A stretch of 14,358 nt of DNA from an uncultured Bacteroidales bacterium. Its GTDB lineage: Bacteria > Bacteroidota > Bacteroidia > Bacteroidales > Paludibacteraceae. The notes beneath the pieces were generated by a model, which saw nothing but the letters and a program-made list of their open reading frames with translations, made no database searches and was not told the origin of the DNA. The stretch spans positions 1 through 14,358 of the forward strand of contig CALDPN010000214.1 in the NCBI GenBank assembly GCA_937911235.1. Reading direction: 5' to 3'. Of the stretch, positions 1 through 6,692 are shown piece by piece. The translations under genes were made by a program, and so were the position numbers. How positions within the stretch are numbered: position 1 is the stretch's first letter; every line of letters starts with the position of its first letter.

Positions 1-648
1 CCATTTATAATTATTGATTCCATAATCGGAAGAATTGGGTTCTGTTTCGCCCCACGCAAAATAATCTCCATAATCTTCTGGAGTACTTGCACCTAAATTA
101 CATGTCGCCCACATCGTTCCGCTAGAAAGACCTAAATCTACATACTCATGACCATTATGCATATGCACATTATTTTCTAGAATTTCGTCCAATGAAGTAT
201 ACCAAACATTATTATAGAAATAGGGGTTGGTTGCATCTATTGCAACATTGGCTGATTGCATCCCTATTCCGTTATGAAAAATAATCATATCGGCTTGGTC
301 TGTTTGGTATTTATAGCTGTACACATCCATATCGTGTACCTTTTCGCTGCATTTGGTAGCAGGTTCGCCTGGCCATGGAAGTACACCTTCATCTGTTGCA
401 TACAACCAAATATAAGCATTCACAGTTTCCCAATTATCTGCATTTACAAAATATACCGTGGTAGAATCCTTTGGCAACACAGGTTCTGCTGGTTTGTTTG
501 GATTTTCAGGTTTGTCTGGTTCTTGAGGATTAGTTGGGGTTTCTGTTCCAGGTTTGTCTGGTCCTTCTGGTTCTTCTGTTTTACAAGAAACCATTGTCAT
601 TGACAAACAGGTAACCGATAAAAACAAGTAGTATAAAATCTTTCTCAT
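1..648 (-). CDS. Surface lipoprotein with starch-binding-like module and FISUMP-like domain (3' end outside window)
   Basis: The reading frame is open from an ATG at 648 to the left edge (216 codons, C-terminus missing). Residues 1-22 form a lipoprotein signal ending in MVSC, an acceptable Bacteroidota lipobox with Cys22 as the lipidated residue. Residues 23-58 are a proline-rich linker with repeated PDKP/PNKP motifs, typical of a spacer lifting a domain off the membrane. Residues 62-150 (VYFVNADNW, NAYIWLY, WPGEPATK, IIFHNG) resemble CBM26-type starch-binding modules, which bind alpha-glucans. From residue 166 the sequence HEYVDLGLSSGTMWATCNLGA is followed by EDYGDYFAWGETEP. This is the FISUMP-like repeat common in Bacteroidales surface proteins, whose function is unclear. 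I infer a surface-exposed glycan-binding lipoprotein. No enzyme domain is visible in the part present. It lies 85 bases downstream of the beta-barrel gene, behind a terminator, so it probably has its own promoter. Confidence 0.8.
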   Translation of the reverse strand, partial: MRKILYYLFLSVTCLSMTMVSCKTEEPEGPDKPGTETPTNPQEPDKPENPNKPAEPVLPKDSTTVYFVNADNWETVNAYIWLYATDEGVLPWPGEPATKCSEKVHDMDVYSYKYQTDQADMIIFHNGIGMQSANVAIDATNPYFYNNVWYTSLDEILENNVHMHNGHEYVDLGLSSGTMWATCNLGASTPEDYGDYFAWGETEPNSSDYGINNYKW

Positions 649-667
649 AATAAATTTATCTAATTAG

Positions 668-714
668 CAAAAACAAAAGTGACTATCTTTTCTTAACTTA
701 ACGTAGCCACTCTT
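668..714 (-). terminator. Intrinsic terminator after the lipoprotein/beta-barrel operon
   Basis: Read on the minus strand, an 11-bp stem (704-714 with 675-685, two G-U pairs) with an 18-base loop is followed by a T-rich tail (TTTTGTTTTTG). It starts 20 bases after the stop codon at 734, where transcription of the upstream operon should end. Confidence 0.6.
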
Positions 715-733
715 GTATTCTATTCACTAACGA

Positions 734-1681
734 TTAAAAGTAATAATGTAGTGAAATATTAACTCCTATATTTTCTGTTCCATACAATAAATATGTACTA
801 CCAGGACTCACAAGGTCGTTGTACTGAGCCACTTTGCCATTGTATTTATCATAGCCTTCGTAAATGGTGTAGGTTTGTGGTTGGAATGCCACCATAATTG
901 GAGTAAGGTCTACTGTTGCTCCTAGAGAAGCATTTTTCATAAAGAACCACTCAAGACCTAGGTTTAGGTAAATACCAATACCATGACTCATACCAATATT
1001 GTATTCTTTAACAGGTCGACCATAATCCATCCATGTACAACCACTTGAAGCAAATTCGTTGATATTTTTGTCGATTTTTTCCATTGTAGTTGGGTGTTGA
1101 TTGGCTTCGGTAATAGCATTTCCATATTTGAAATCTACTTCGCCACCGCCAAAAGAATACATTAAACCACCTCCACCTACAAAACGTAAGTTTTTACCTG
1201 CAGAAAACTCTAGACCTAGAGTAACACCGCCACCTGCATATTTCAGATTGACAGCATCAGCTACTTGGTCTTCTGCCATTGGATTTAGTGCCAATGCTCT
1301 ATCTTCATCTACATATTCACGATAGTTTATATTTGCACCACTAAAGCCAACACTAGCTTTAAATGCCATGTTCTCTTTTGCTTGATATTTAAAAGAGAAA
1401 GCCACCATAGGTTGTTGTGCCAAAATATACATTTGATTTGGTTTACTTTCAGCATTACTAATTATACCATCATCAGAGGCACTTCCGTAAAGAAACTGAC
1501 CTACAGTAGAAAATGACGCAGCATTGCCACCTTGTGCAGCAGCCACTGGATTGAAGTTTACACCTATTGCAAAACTACCAACCTCTGGAGTATAAACTTT
1601 AGACTCTTTTTCTGTTTGTGCCATAGCACCCATAGACAAGGCACACAATAGCGAAACAGTTATTACTTTTATCTTGTTCAT
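734..1681 (-). CDS. Putative outer-membrane beta-barrel protein
   Basis: A 315-aa protein starting at an ATG. A Sec signal peptide ends near residue 22 (MGAMAQ, cleavage before TEKES). The mature part has alternating, glycine-rich amphipathic strands (for example GGGVTLGLEF, RFVGGGGLMYSFGGGEVDF, GIGIYLNLGLEWFF) and ends in a short strand finishing HYYF. A terminal aromatic residue is the usual beta-signal of outer-membrane barrels. I see no catalytic motif and cannot assign a specific family, although it resembles the porin-like 'outer membrane beta-barrel' proteins of Bacteroidales. It follows a small lipoprotein gene by 38 bases and is probably co-transcribed with it, so the two may act as a pair in the outer membrane. 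Specific function unknown. Confidence 0.8.
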   Translation of the reverse strand: MNKIKVITVSLLCALSMGAMAQTEKESKVYTPEVGSFAIGVNFNPVAAAQGGNAASFSTVGQFLYGSASDDGIISNAESKPNQMYILAQQPMVAFSFKYQAKENMAFKASVGFSGANINYREYVDEDRALALNPMAEDQVADAVNLKYAGGGVTLGLEFSAGKNLRFVGGGGLMYSFGGGEVDFKYGNAITEANQHPTTMEKIDKNINEFASSGCTWMDYGRPVKEYNIGMSHGIGIYLNLGLEWFFMKNASLGATVDLTPIMVAFQPQTYTIYEGYDKYNGKVAQYNDLVSPGSTYLLYGTENIGVNISLHYYF

Positions 1682-1719
1682 AATAATACGCTTTAAATAT
1701 TGATAAAAAAAGTTCGCTA

Positions 1720-2235
1720 TTAAGGATTGAAGTGATATGGGTCGTTTGTAGCACCTACTCTTTTACCAATTAGGTCCACGTAAACAGTTTCGCCATATTT
1801 AAGTGTAGGGTTTGCTTCACCTTTGTAGGTAATCATTACTTTTTTAATGTCTGAATCGTCTGGTTTTACCTCAGCATCGTAGTTTTCTTGTTGGAAGATA
1901 CAAGTAGTCTTGCAAGATGCTTTTTTACCAGCTGCCACTGGAATGCTCGCTTCAAATTTTCCTCCTTTAAGGGCAGCTGTAACAATCATAACATTGCCAG
2001 TTGCTTTGTCGTCAGCACCTAGTTCTGTTACTTCGATAGTTACACTGGCTTTGCCTTCAAAAAGTTGATTTCCCTCTGGTGCCATTGTATCATCAAGTTT
2101 TTGAAAATATACATAACCAGCAAGGGTAGTTCCTTTTAAGTCTGAGGTTTCAAGTGCAGTAGGTTCTACCTTTTCGCAAGAAGCGAAAGATATTAATAAC
2201 ATTGCTAGAGTAGCAAATAATCCTATTTTTTTCAT
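1720..2235 (-). CDS. Small lipoprotein of unknown function
   Basis: A 171-aa lipoprotein. I place the start at the ATG at 2235 (MKKIGLF), not at a TTG nine bases upstream, because MKKIG is a normal signal-peptide start. The signal runs through LLISFASC, with a lipobox ending at Cys20. The mature part is predicted to be rich in beta strands (TLAGYVYFQKLDD, ASVTIEVTEL, KGGKFEASIPV) and has a CKTTC motif near residue 110 that could form a disulfide. The fold looks like a small beta sandwich. I recognise no named family. It is the first gene of a two-gene operon with the beta-barrel protein at 734-1681, suggesting a shared envelope role. Confidence 0.75.
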   Translation of the reverse strand: MKKIGLFATLAMLLISFASCEKVEPTALETSDLKGTTLAGYVYFQKLDDTMAPEGNQLFEGKASVTIEVTELGADDKATGNVMIVTAALKGGKFEASIPVAAGKKASCKTTCIFQQENYDAEVKPDDSDIKKVMITYKGEANPTLKYGETVYVDLIGKRVGATNDPYHFNP

Positions 2236-2305
2236 AATGTCCAAATTTTAAGTTATTATATTTGATTTAAAGTATCTACAACAATAAACTTTCTACGTTA
2301 GTATG

Positions 2306-2596
2306 GACATAAAAAAAGCGTGAAACTTTGCATTGTTGCTCGCTTCACACATAGAGGCCTTCGCATTGCCCTGCAAGTTGAAACGAACAACGCATAAGCT
2401 CCACGCTGACATGAATAGGATTGCACACAATATACCAATAGAAGCAGACGCAACTAGTACGTCTGCCATGAACAATGTGCAAATTTTTATACACATCCTA
2501 GGAGCATTTACGTTGCGTTGTTTTTGACTTGCAGTAAAGAAAGTTGCGAAGTTTCTATGTGCCAAAACAAGCGTAGTAAACGCTTTTAAATATGTC
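2306..2596 (-). ncRNA. Candidate rod-like structured RNA (291-bp imperfect inverted repeat)
   Basis: Ten nested complementary segments fold this stretch into one long rod. Arm pairs in window coordinates are 2306-2311/2591-2596, 2314-2321/2580-2587, 2348-2355/2554-2561, 2359-2365/2545-2551, 2371-2378/2527-2534, 2386-2394/2514-2522, 2398-2402/2501-2505, 2416-2421/2495-2500, 2421-2427/2476-2482 (sharing base 2421 with the previous stem) and 2444-2450/2460-2466. The apical loop is 2451-2459. About 70 Watson-Crick pairs are separated by mostly asymmetric internal loops, unlike simple decay of a perfect palindrome. I assign the minus strand because a T7 run (2317-2311) follows a terminator-like stem (2350-2344 with 2324-2318), and a promoter-like sequence lies upstream at 2646-2613. 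The region looks less AT-rich than its flanks. It occupies most of the 515-base gap 2236-2750. A TTG-initiated 90-codon frame runs through it (2565-2293) but seems incidental. The 6S RNA fold is similar in style, but this is longer. A MITE is the main alternative. Identity unknown. Confidence 0.45.
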
Positions 2597-2612
2597 TTAA
2601 AAGAAAATCTTA

Positions 2613-2646
2613 CATATGTAAAATCTTCTGATTTTATAAGTGCAAA
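2613..2646 (-). promoter_or_regulatory. Possible Bacteroidota promoter for the rod-like RNA
   Basis: On the minus strand, TTTG (2646-2643) is followed after 22 bases by TACATATG (2620-2613). This is one mismatch from TAnnTTTG and one base beyond the usual 19-21 spacing. Transcription would begin near 2606, about 10-20 bases before the outer stems of the inverted repeat. The -7 box lies inside the palindrome TACATATGTA (2611-2620). The match is weak and could be chance in AT-rich DNA. Confidence 0.3.
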
Positions 2647-2651
2647 TTTAA

Positions 2652-2670
2652 TGATTTTTTAGAAAAATCA
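2652..2670 (-). terminator. AT-only hairpin downstream of the GldB gene
   Basis: A perfect 8-bp stem (2652-2659 with 2663-2670) closes a 3-base loop, about 80 bases after the GldB stop codon. It has only one G-C pair per side and no strong T run on the minus strand, so it would be a weak terminator at best. The rest of 2671-2750 is AT-rich and I see nothing else in it. Confidence 0.25.
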
Positions 2671-2750
2671 AATTTTTTGCTTGTAAAATTTCAAACGATT
2701 TCTAAAGAATATTATTTTTCTAAGTATTACGCATAATGACGCTATTCCCA

Positions 2751-3698
2751 CTAATAATATCTCATAATTTCTTGAGCATCGGTGGTGGACATAAGGTCTG
2801 AAAGGGAAAGTTCTTTGTGCGCCTTCATAAATGAAGATACTATTTTCCAACCCATATACACGCCAAGGCGACCAGGAGAATGCTCTTGTGAGTAGCCACT
2901 AGTAAATGGCGCTGGTTGAGTATATTTCATGATAGTGCGCCAATCGGTAGAATATAACTCTTTATTTTCTACAATTGAGTGCCAAATTCTCTTTTCGTGT
3001 TCCTCGCACCATGCAAATTGCTCTGGTGAGTAAGATAGAATTTCACACATTTCATACTCTGGAAGGAATGCCTCAAGCAAATACATCACCTTGCCATGAT
3101 TTATCATAGACTCAAGCAGGCGGTAGTCTTCTGTTGGAAACTCTGAGCTCAACCAACCTAGCATAACATCCACTGGCAAATGATTGCGAGTAAGATATGG
3201 CACTTCATATTGATATGCCACAGTAGCATATAAAGGATAATCTTTTCCTAAATAATAATCTGCGCTCACAGACACCCTACCTGGCAAGGTTATCACACAT
3301 TGGTTGAAACCAGACACGTGAAAACTCACTTTTGGCACCTGTTTTTCTGGGAAATAGTATTTGTAATATTTAAACGCTTTGGTAAGTGTTTGCTCTACAT
3401 CTGAAACAGAAGAATATTCTTTTTCTACATCGGCACATAAGGCACGCACCGCACTGTCGGCCTTAAATTTTTCTACTTCCAAGGCAGGTAGTTCTAGAAT
3501 GTTTCTTACGTAAATTTGGTAGAAATCTGGATATTTTTCTGCTAGTGCAGCAGAATCTAATGCAAGAAAGTCGCGGTCGAAACGCTGCACAACTACCTCA
3601 AGAGGAAGACTTTCTGCCTCTTTACTATAGAACCTACCCTTTTCGGAGCAGGCACTACAGATAAGTGTCAATATAGAAAATATTAAAATTTTTCTCAT
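2751..3698 (-). CDS. gldB: GldB-family gliding-motility-type lipoprotein
   Basis: A 315-aa protein from an ATG at 3698. The signal peptide ends in ICSAC (lipidated Cys17), followed by a polar stretch. The core begins with LEVVVQRFDRDFLALD, the start typical of GldB proteins, and continues with YYLGKDYPLY, LPVDVMLGWLSSEFP and the late motif SPGRLGVYMGWKIVSSFMKAH, which is common in this family. GldB is a cell-envelope lipoprotein needed for gliding in Flavobacterium, but homologues are common in non-gliding Bacteroidales, where the role is not settled. Length fits the family. The SPOR-domain lipoprotein gene ends 25 bases upstream, so the two are probably co-transcribed. Family assignment is by recall of motifs and not by search. 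Confidence 0.75.
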   Translation of the reverse strand: MRKILIFSILTLICSACSEKGRFYSKEAESLPLEVVVQRFDRDFLALDSAALAEKYPDFYQIYVRNILELPALEVEKFKADSAVRALCADVEKEYSSVSDVEQTLTKAFKYYKYYFPEKQVPKVSFHVSGFNQCVITLPGRVSVSADYYLGKDYPLYATVAYQYEVPYLTRNHLPVDVMLGWLSSEFPTEDYRLLESMINHGKVMYLLEAFLPEYEMCEILSYSPEQFAWCEEHEKRIWHSIVENKELYSTDWRTIMKYTQPAPFTSGYSQEHSPGRLGVYMGWKIVSSFMKAHKELSLSDLMSTTDAQEIMRYY

Positions 3699-3723
3699 TT
3701 AGTGACAAACCTTTTTGCCAAAC

Positions 3724-4248
3724 TTATTTTGCTACTAATTTTAGCATCCATGCGTCTGGATATTTCTTTCTAGCTTTTGCAAGCACTAGTCTCACAGCAG
3801 GTTCGTTGTCGGTTGAGTAATAGAACACACGATAAAGTCCATTTTGATTTCTTGCTACAGTAGCTTTAATGCCTTGTTTGTTTAGTTCGATAGAAAGATT
3901 GTTTGCATTTGCTCTGCTAGAAAAACTTCCTACCACTACGTGATATGCATAAACTACTTCTGCACCATCTTCTGTGGTGTATTTGTCTGAAGACTCAACA
4001 ATTTTTTCTGCTTCTACTGGTTTTGCAACCTCTGTTTTTACGGTATCAACCACTTGTTTTACAGAGTCTACAGTATCAACTACTTGCTCTACTGCTGCAG
4101 AGTCTAATTTAAGTGTATCGTTGCTACCGATAAACACGTTTTCTAGCTCGTCCGCACCTGCTTTTTCATACATTTGAGGGTAATATTGCTTTGAGCAAGC
4201 CATTAAAGATGCTCCCAACACAAGAGCAATAAAAAAGTTTCTTTTCAT
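3724..4248 (-). CDS. SPOR-domain lipoprotein
   Basis: A 174-aa lipoprotein with the lipobox LMAC (Cys18). Residues 40-95 are an acidic, low-complexity linker containing a ten-residue repeat (VVDTV at 56-60 and 66-70), visible in the DNA as an imperfect direct repeat. Residues 99-172 form a SPOR domain: YHVVVGSFSSRANANNL, then KATVARNQNGLYRVFYYS and YPDAWMLKL. SPOR domains bind peptidoglycan strands lacking stem peptides, such as those made at the division septum. I infer an outer-membrane lipoprotein reaching into the periplasm to touch the wall. It is the first gene before the GldB-family gene, with a terminator and a -7 box just upstream. Confidence 0.88.
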   Translation of the reverse strand: MKRNFFIALVLGASLMACSKQYYPQMYEKAGADELENVFIGSNDTLKLDSAAVEQVVDTVDSVKQVVDTVKTEVAKPVEAEKIVESSDKYTTEDGAEVVYAYHVVVGSFSSRANANNLSIELNKQGIKATVARNQNGLYRVFYYSTDNEPAVRLVLAKARKKYPDAWMLKLVAK

Positions 4249-4270
4249 ATTTTCAGTTCAGTTTAATTAC

Positions 4271-4304
4271 AAAAAAATTGCGAGGGACTCACTGAATCCC
4301 CCGC
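4271..4304 (-). terminator. Intrinsic terminator upstream of the SPOR gene
   Basis: On the minus strand an 8-bp GC-rich stem (4304-4297 with 4287-4280, one G-U pair) with a 9-base loop is followed by AATTTTTTT (4279-4271). This is a strong intrinsic terminator shape. It should stop read-through from the T9SS cassette ending at 4451, protecting the SPOR/GldB operon. Confidence 0.65.
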
Positions 4305-4311
4305 AAAGATA
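4304..4311 (-). promoter_or_regulatory. -7 box TATCTTTG overlapping the terminator
   Basis: TATCTTTG on the minus strand is a perfect match to TAnnTTTG and ends on the first base of the terminator stem. A transcript starting about 5-8 bases downstream would begin within the 5' arm of the hairpin and so could not form it, while read-through transcripts could. The -33 element is not clear, since no TTTG lies at 19-21 bases. It probably drives the SPOR and GldB genes. Confidence 0.45.
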
Positions 4312-4330
4312 TAAAAGATATTGCAAATAA

Positions 4331-4448
4331 GAGTTATTTTAAAGGAGCAATTTTTAGGCGTCCCGAAGTCCGAACAACCGGAGTTTACTAACGTAAATGA
4401 GGATTGTGAGGACAAGGGCAACGAGAAAAGTGCCCTTTAAAAAAACTC
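4331..4448. repeat. 118-bp element with inverted terminal repeats and internal hairpins
   Basis: The ends 4331-4345 and 4434-4448 are inverted repeats matching at 14 of 15 positions. Inside are nested short stems: 4368-4371/4410-4413, 4374-4377/4404-4407 and a hairpin 4384-4388/4393-4397 with a 4-base loop. A second hairpin, 4414-4420/4431-4437, competes with the outer stem. The element begins two bases after the stop codon of the PorP/SprF gene and seems less AT-rich inside than its surroundings. It could be a small non-autonomous mobile element, a dispersed intergenic repeat or an RNA-processing or 3'-end-stabilising structure. I see no clear target-site duplication. The remaining 4249-4330 holds the terminator and -7 box. 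Confidence 0.5.
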
Positions 4449-4450
4449 GA

Positions 4451-5389
4451 CTACCATATTACTGGTTTTGTTGTTGGTATTATAAACGACAACATAATTT
4501 CATGAGTTGACGAAGTCAAGTTAGCTAACTTACCAACACTTATATCATAACAATAACCTAAACGAAGCCATTGCCATTCAAAACCTGCCATAATAGATAC
4601 CATATTATTTAGGCGATAGCCAACTCCTAAATAATATTTACCATCATACATTGCTGTAACGCTAAAGTCTAACAAGTGTTCTTGTGACCATTTATCAAGC
4701 TTAGCTGTTTCTGGCACCTTGTTTAGTGCGCCCACATTGCTATATGCTACTGCTGGAATTAAGTTAAACTTCTCTGGCAAATATACATTACCACGCACGT
4801 ATGCATTTAGTTGTGAAGGTGCAGCCACGGTGGTAAGTTCTTTTGTAATATTAGGCAAGTGAGTGATAGAGAAACCTGCCATAATGTATTTGTAAGAGAA
4901 CTCAAAACCAAAGTCTAGGTCAAAATCTGTTTGAGTATAAACTCCTTCTGGTATATTAGGGTCGTTAGGATTTTCCCAAATATGACGTTGAGGGTCGAAT
5001 GTTTTATTGATTACACCTGCAGAAAGACCCAATGAAAGAAGTCCATTTTCAAAAATATCTAAGTTGTATGCGTAACAAACTTTTGCATTGATAGTTTGAT
5101 TTTGAAGACCTAGTTCATCGTATGTGAAGCTAAGACCAAAACCAGATTTTAAAGACTCGTTATAATAGTGAGCATTTAAAAGTGCAGATGTAGGAGATTG
5201 TTCCAGCCCCATACCCACGTATTGAAGACGTGTGGCTGTGAATATTTGAATCTTATCGTTGTTGCCTACAGCAGATGGGTTCTGATTGATACGAGAAAAC
5301 ATCTGTTCTGAAAGTCTAAAGTCACCCTGTGCAAATATTGCTGTGCACACGAATAACAAAACTGCGGTTAATAAAAATTGTTTTTTCAT
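4451..5389 (-). CDS. PorP/SprF family T9SS outer-membrane protein
   Basis: A 312-aa protein with a Sec signal peptide (MKKQFLLTAVLLFVCTAIFAQ, cleavage after residue 21). The mature start, with an NQNPSAVGNND motif, is characteristic of PorP/SprF, where a conserved 'NPA(x)AG'-like sequence follows the signal. It continues with barrel strands such as SGFGLSFTYDELG, LLSLGLSAGV and YYLGVGYRLNNMVSIMAGFEW. PorP/SprF proteins are 13-14-stranded outer-membrane barrels that bind the type-B sorting domain of exported adhesins and tether them to the T9SS and periplasmic PorE-like proteins. It is the last gene of a three-gene operon, three bases after the PD40-OmpA gene, which fits that role. Confidence 0.87.
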   Translation of the reverse strand: MKKQFLLTAVLLFVCTAIFAQGDFRLSEQMFSRINQNPSAVGNNDKIQIFTATRLQYVGMGLEQSPTSALLNAHYYNESLKSGFGLSFTYDELGLQNQTINAKVCYAYNLDIFENGLLSLGLSAGVINKTFDPQRHIWENPNDPNIPEGVYTQTDFDLDFGFEFSYKYIMAGFSITHLPNITKELTTVAAPSQLNAYVRGNVYLPEKFNLIPAVAYSNVGALNKVPETAKLDKWSQEHLLDFSVTAMYDGKYYLGVGYRLNNMVSIMAGFEWQWLRLGYCYDISVGKLANLTSSTHEIMLSFIIPTTKPVIW

Positions 5390-5392
5390 GGC

Positions 5393-6679
5393 TTATTTAT
5401 TTGTAGGGTTAATAATGTTAATTTCTACACGACGGTTTTCTGCGTGTTCTTCTTCTGTTTGTGCATTTGGCACTTTAAGCGCTCTTTCGCCACGACCTAT
5501 GCAAATAAGCTTTTCTGCATTGAAGCCTCTATCTACTAGCATTTTCTTAACGGTTTCGGCACGACGTAGTGAAAGTTCATCATTGTATGTATCAGAACCT
5601 CTTTCGTCTGTGTGACCACGCACTTCAAACATTGCATCTGGATATTTATTCATTTCTGCTATCAGCATTTCAAGTTCTTGTTCAAACTCGTCTGTAAGCA
5701 CGTCTTTGTCGAAGTCGAAGATAAAGAATGTCCAGAAATATTCTTTTTCAGTTTCGCTAACTTCTGGTTCTTCCACTGGTATTGGCTCTGGGTCTTCTGG
5801 TTGTTTAACGAAAGCATAAATATCTCTTCTTCTGCCTTTTACCCTATTTGCCACCACAAGTGGAGTTTCATTTATCACCACAATTGCTTGGTCTAGTTTG
5901 TTAGAGTTGTATGGTTCTGGCATTTTTTGAGCAAATTCCCAACCATCACCATTTATCTTGGCCATATATAAGTTTACATCTCTTTCGCGATTTGATGAAA
6001 AGTAAATAACCTCATCATTTTCTACGAACGCAAAGTCTTCATTGTATTTACTATTGATATTTGAGCCAGCATTAACCGGTGCTGTCCATGTGCCATCACC
6101 TTTGGCATCTATATACCAAATATCAAGTCCACCCTCACCATCTGGAAGTGTAGCAGATGTAAAGTAAATACGAGAACCATTTTTTGCCATCACAGGATTT
6201 AGCATTATATGGAATTTCTTTTCCATGTAGTTCCATCCTGCATTCATAAGGAAATTTGATCTGCCACGAGCATCTTCCATACCGTCTATTACAAGACGCT
6301 CTGCCACCCAAGATTTTCCTTGTTTTTTTGCAGCATAAAGCCACTCGCATTTGTCTGATTCCTTTACTGAATAGTAAACGATTCCCTTATTTTCATCGTA
6401 TGCCACTGTTCCGTGAATACCTAAACTTCTTAATTCTTTGTAAACTTGTGGTTTGGCAGTAATACCTCTTTCGGTATCAATATCCACCTTCATTAGTTTA
6501 CCTCTGGAGAAATAAATGATTGAATTTTCTCCAAATTTTGACATATTATATTCGTCTTTTCCTGTATTACATTTAAGAGATTTGAATAAATATGTGCCAT
6601 CTGAATACTTTTCACTTATAGCAGCCATCATCACCATGCTACTAAAAAGTAAAACTAAAATACTAAATATCTTTTTCAT
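5393..6679 (-). CDS. PD40 beta-propeller / OmpA-domain periplasmic anchor (PorE-like)
   Basis: A 428-aa protein with a signal peptide ending near MVMMAA (residue 20). Residues about 50-290 contain PD40/WD40-like propeller blades, clearest at NGSRIYFTSATLPDGEGGLDIW (167-188) and NDEVIYFSSNRERDVNLYMA (221-240). A Pro/Glu-rich linker (293-310) leads to an OmpA C-terminal domain (318-424). The peptidoglycan-binding signatures GHTDERGS (355-362) and NRRVEI (415-420) are intact, with the Asp and Arg that contact diaminopimelate. The architecture resembles PorE but lacks the N-terminal TPR region, so it is a cassette-specific relative. I infer that it links the exported adhesin and PorP-like barrel to the cell wall. 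It sits 13 bases after the adhesin gene and 3 bases before the PorP gene. Confidence 0.88.
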   Translation of the reverse strand: MKKIFSILVLLFSSMVMMAAISEKYSDGTYLFKSLKCNTGKDEYNMSKFGENSIIYFSRGKLMKVDIDTERGITAKPQVYKELRSLGIHGTVAYDENKGIVYYSVKESDKCEWLYAAKKQGKSWVAERLVIDGMEDARGRSNFLMNAGWNYMEKKFHIMLNPVMAKNGSRIYFTSATLPDGEGGLDIWYIDAKGDGTWTAPVNAGSNINSKYNEDFAFVENDEVIYFSSNRERDVNLYMAKINGDGWEFAQKMPEPYNSNKLDQAIVVINETPLVVANRVKGRRRDIYAFVKQPEDPEPIPVEEPEVSETEKEYFWTFFIFDFDKDVLTDEFEQELEMLIAEMNKYPDAMFEVRGHTDERGSDTYNDELSLRRAETVKKMLVDRGFNAEKLICIGRGERALKVPNAQTEEEHAENRRVEINIINPTNK

Positions 6680-6692
6680 ATCTTATCTCTCC

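Noticed and set aside
256..603. 115-codon plus-strand frame
   Set aside because: It is antisense to the clear lipoprotein gene, with Trp/Phe/Cys-rich content typical of a shadow frame.
2236..2244. TTG start codon for the small lipoprotein, adding three residues
   Set aside because: The ATG at 2235 gives a standard MKKIG signal-peptide start; the TTG extension adds nothing recognisable.
2293..2565. 90-codon frame on the minus strand within the inverted-repeat region, with a hydrophobic stretch that could pass for a membrane segment
   Set aside because: It starts at TTG, the first ATG is at codon 24, and it lies almost entirely inside the inverted repeat, where the opposite strand is also partly open. 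RNA structure explains the sequence better. It remains an alternative if homologues show protein-level conservation.
2306..2596. RNase P RNA, tmRNA or SRP RNA
   Set aside because: I could not find the GAGGAAAGUCC-like core of RNase P, the tRNA-like end of tmRNA, or the GGAAGGAAGCAGCC-like apical helix of SRP RNA on either strand.
4318..4440. Short plus-strand frame through the 118-bp element ending at TAA 4438-4440
   Set aside because: There is no ATG in frame and no promoter; the nested inverted repeats explain the sequence better.
4414..4448. Hairpin 4414-4420/4431-4437 as an intrinsic terminator of the T9SS operon
   Set aside because: On the minus strand the T run precedes the stem and does not follow it, so it lacks the needed order. 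The hairpin at 4271-4304 is the better terminator.
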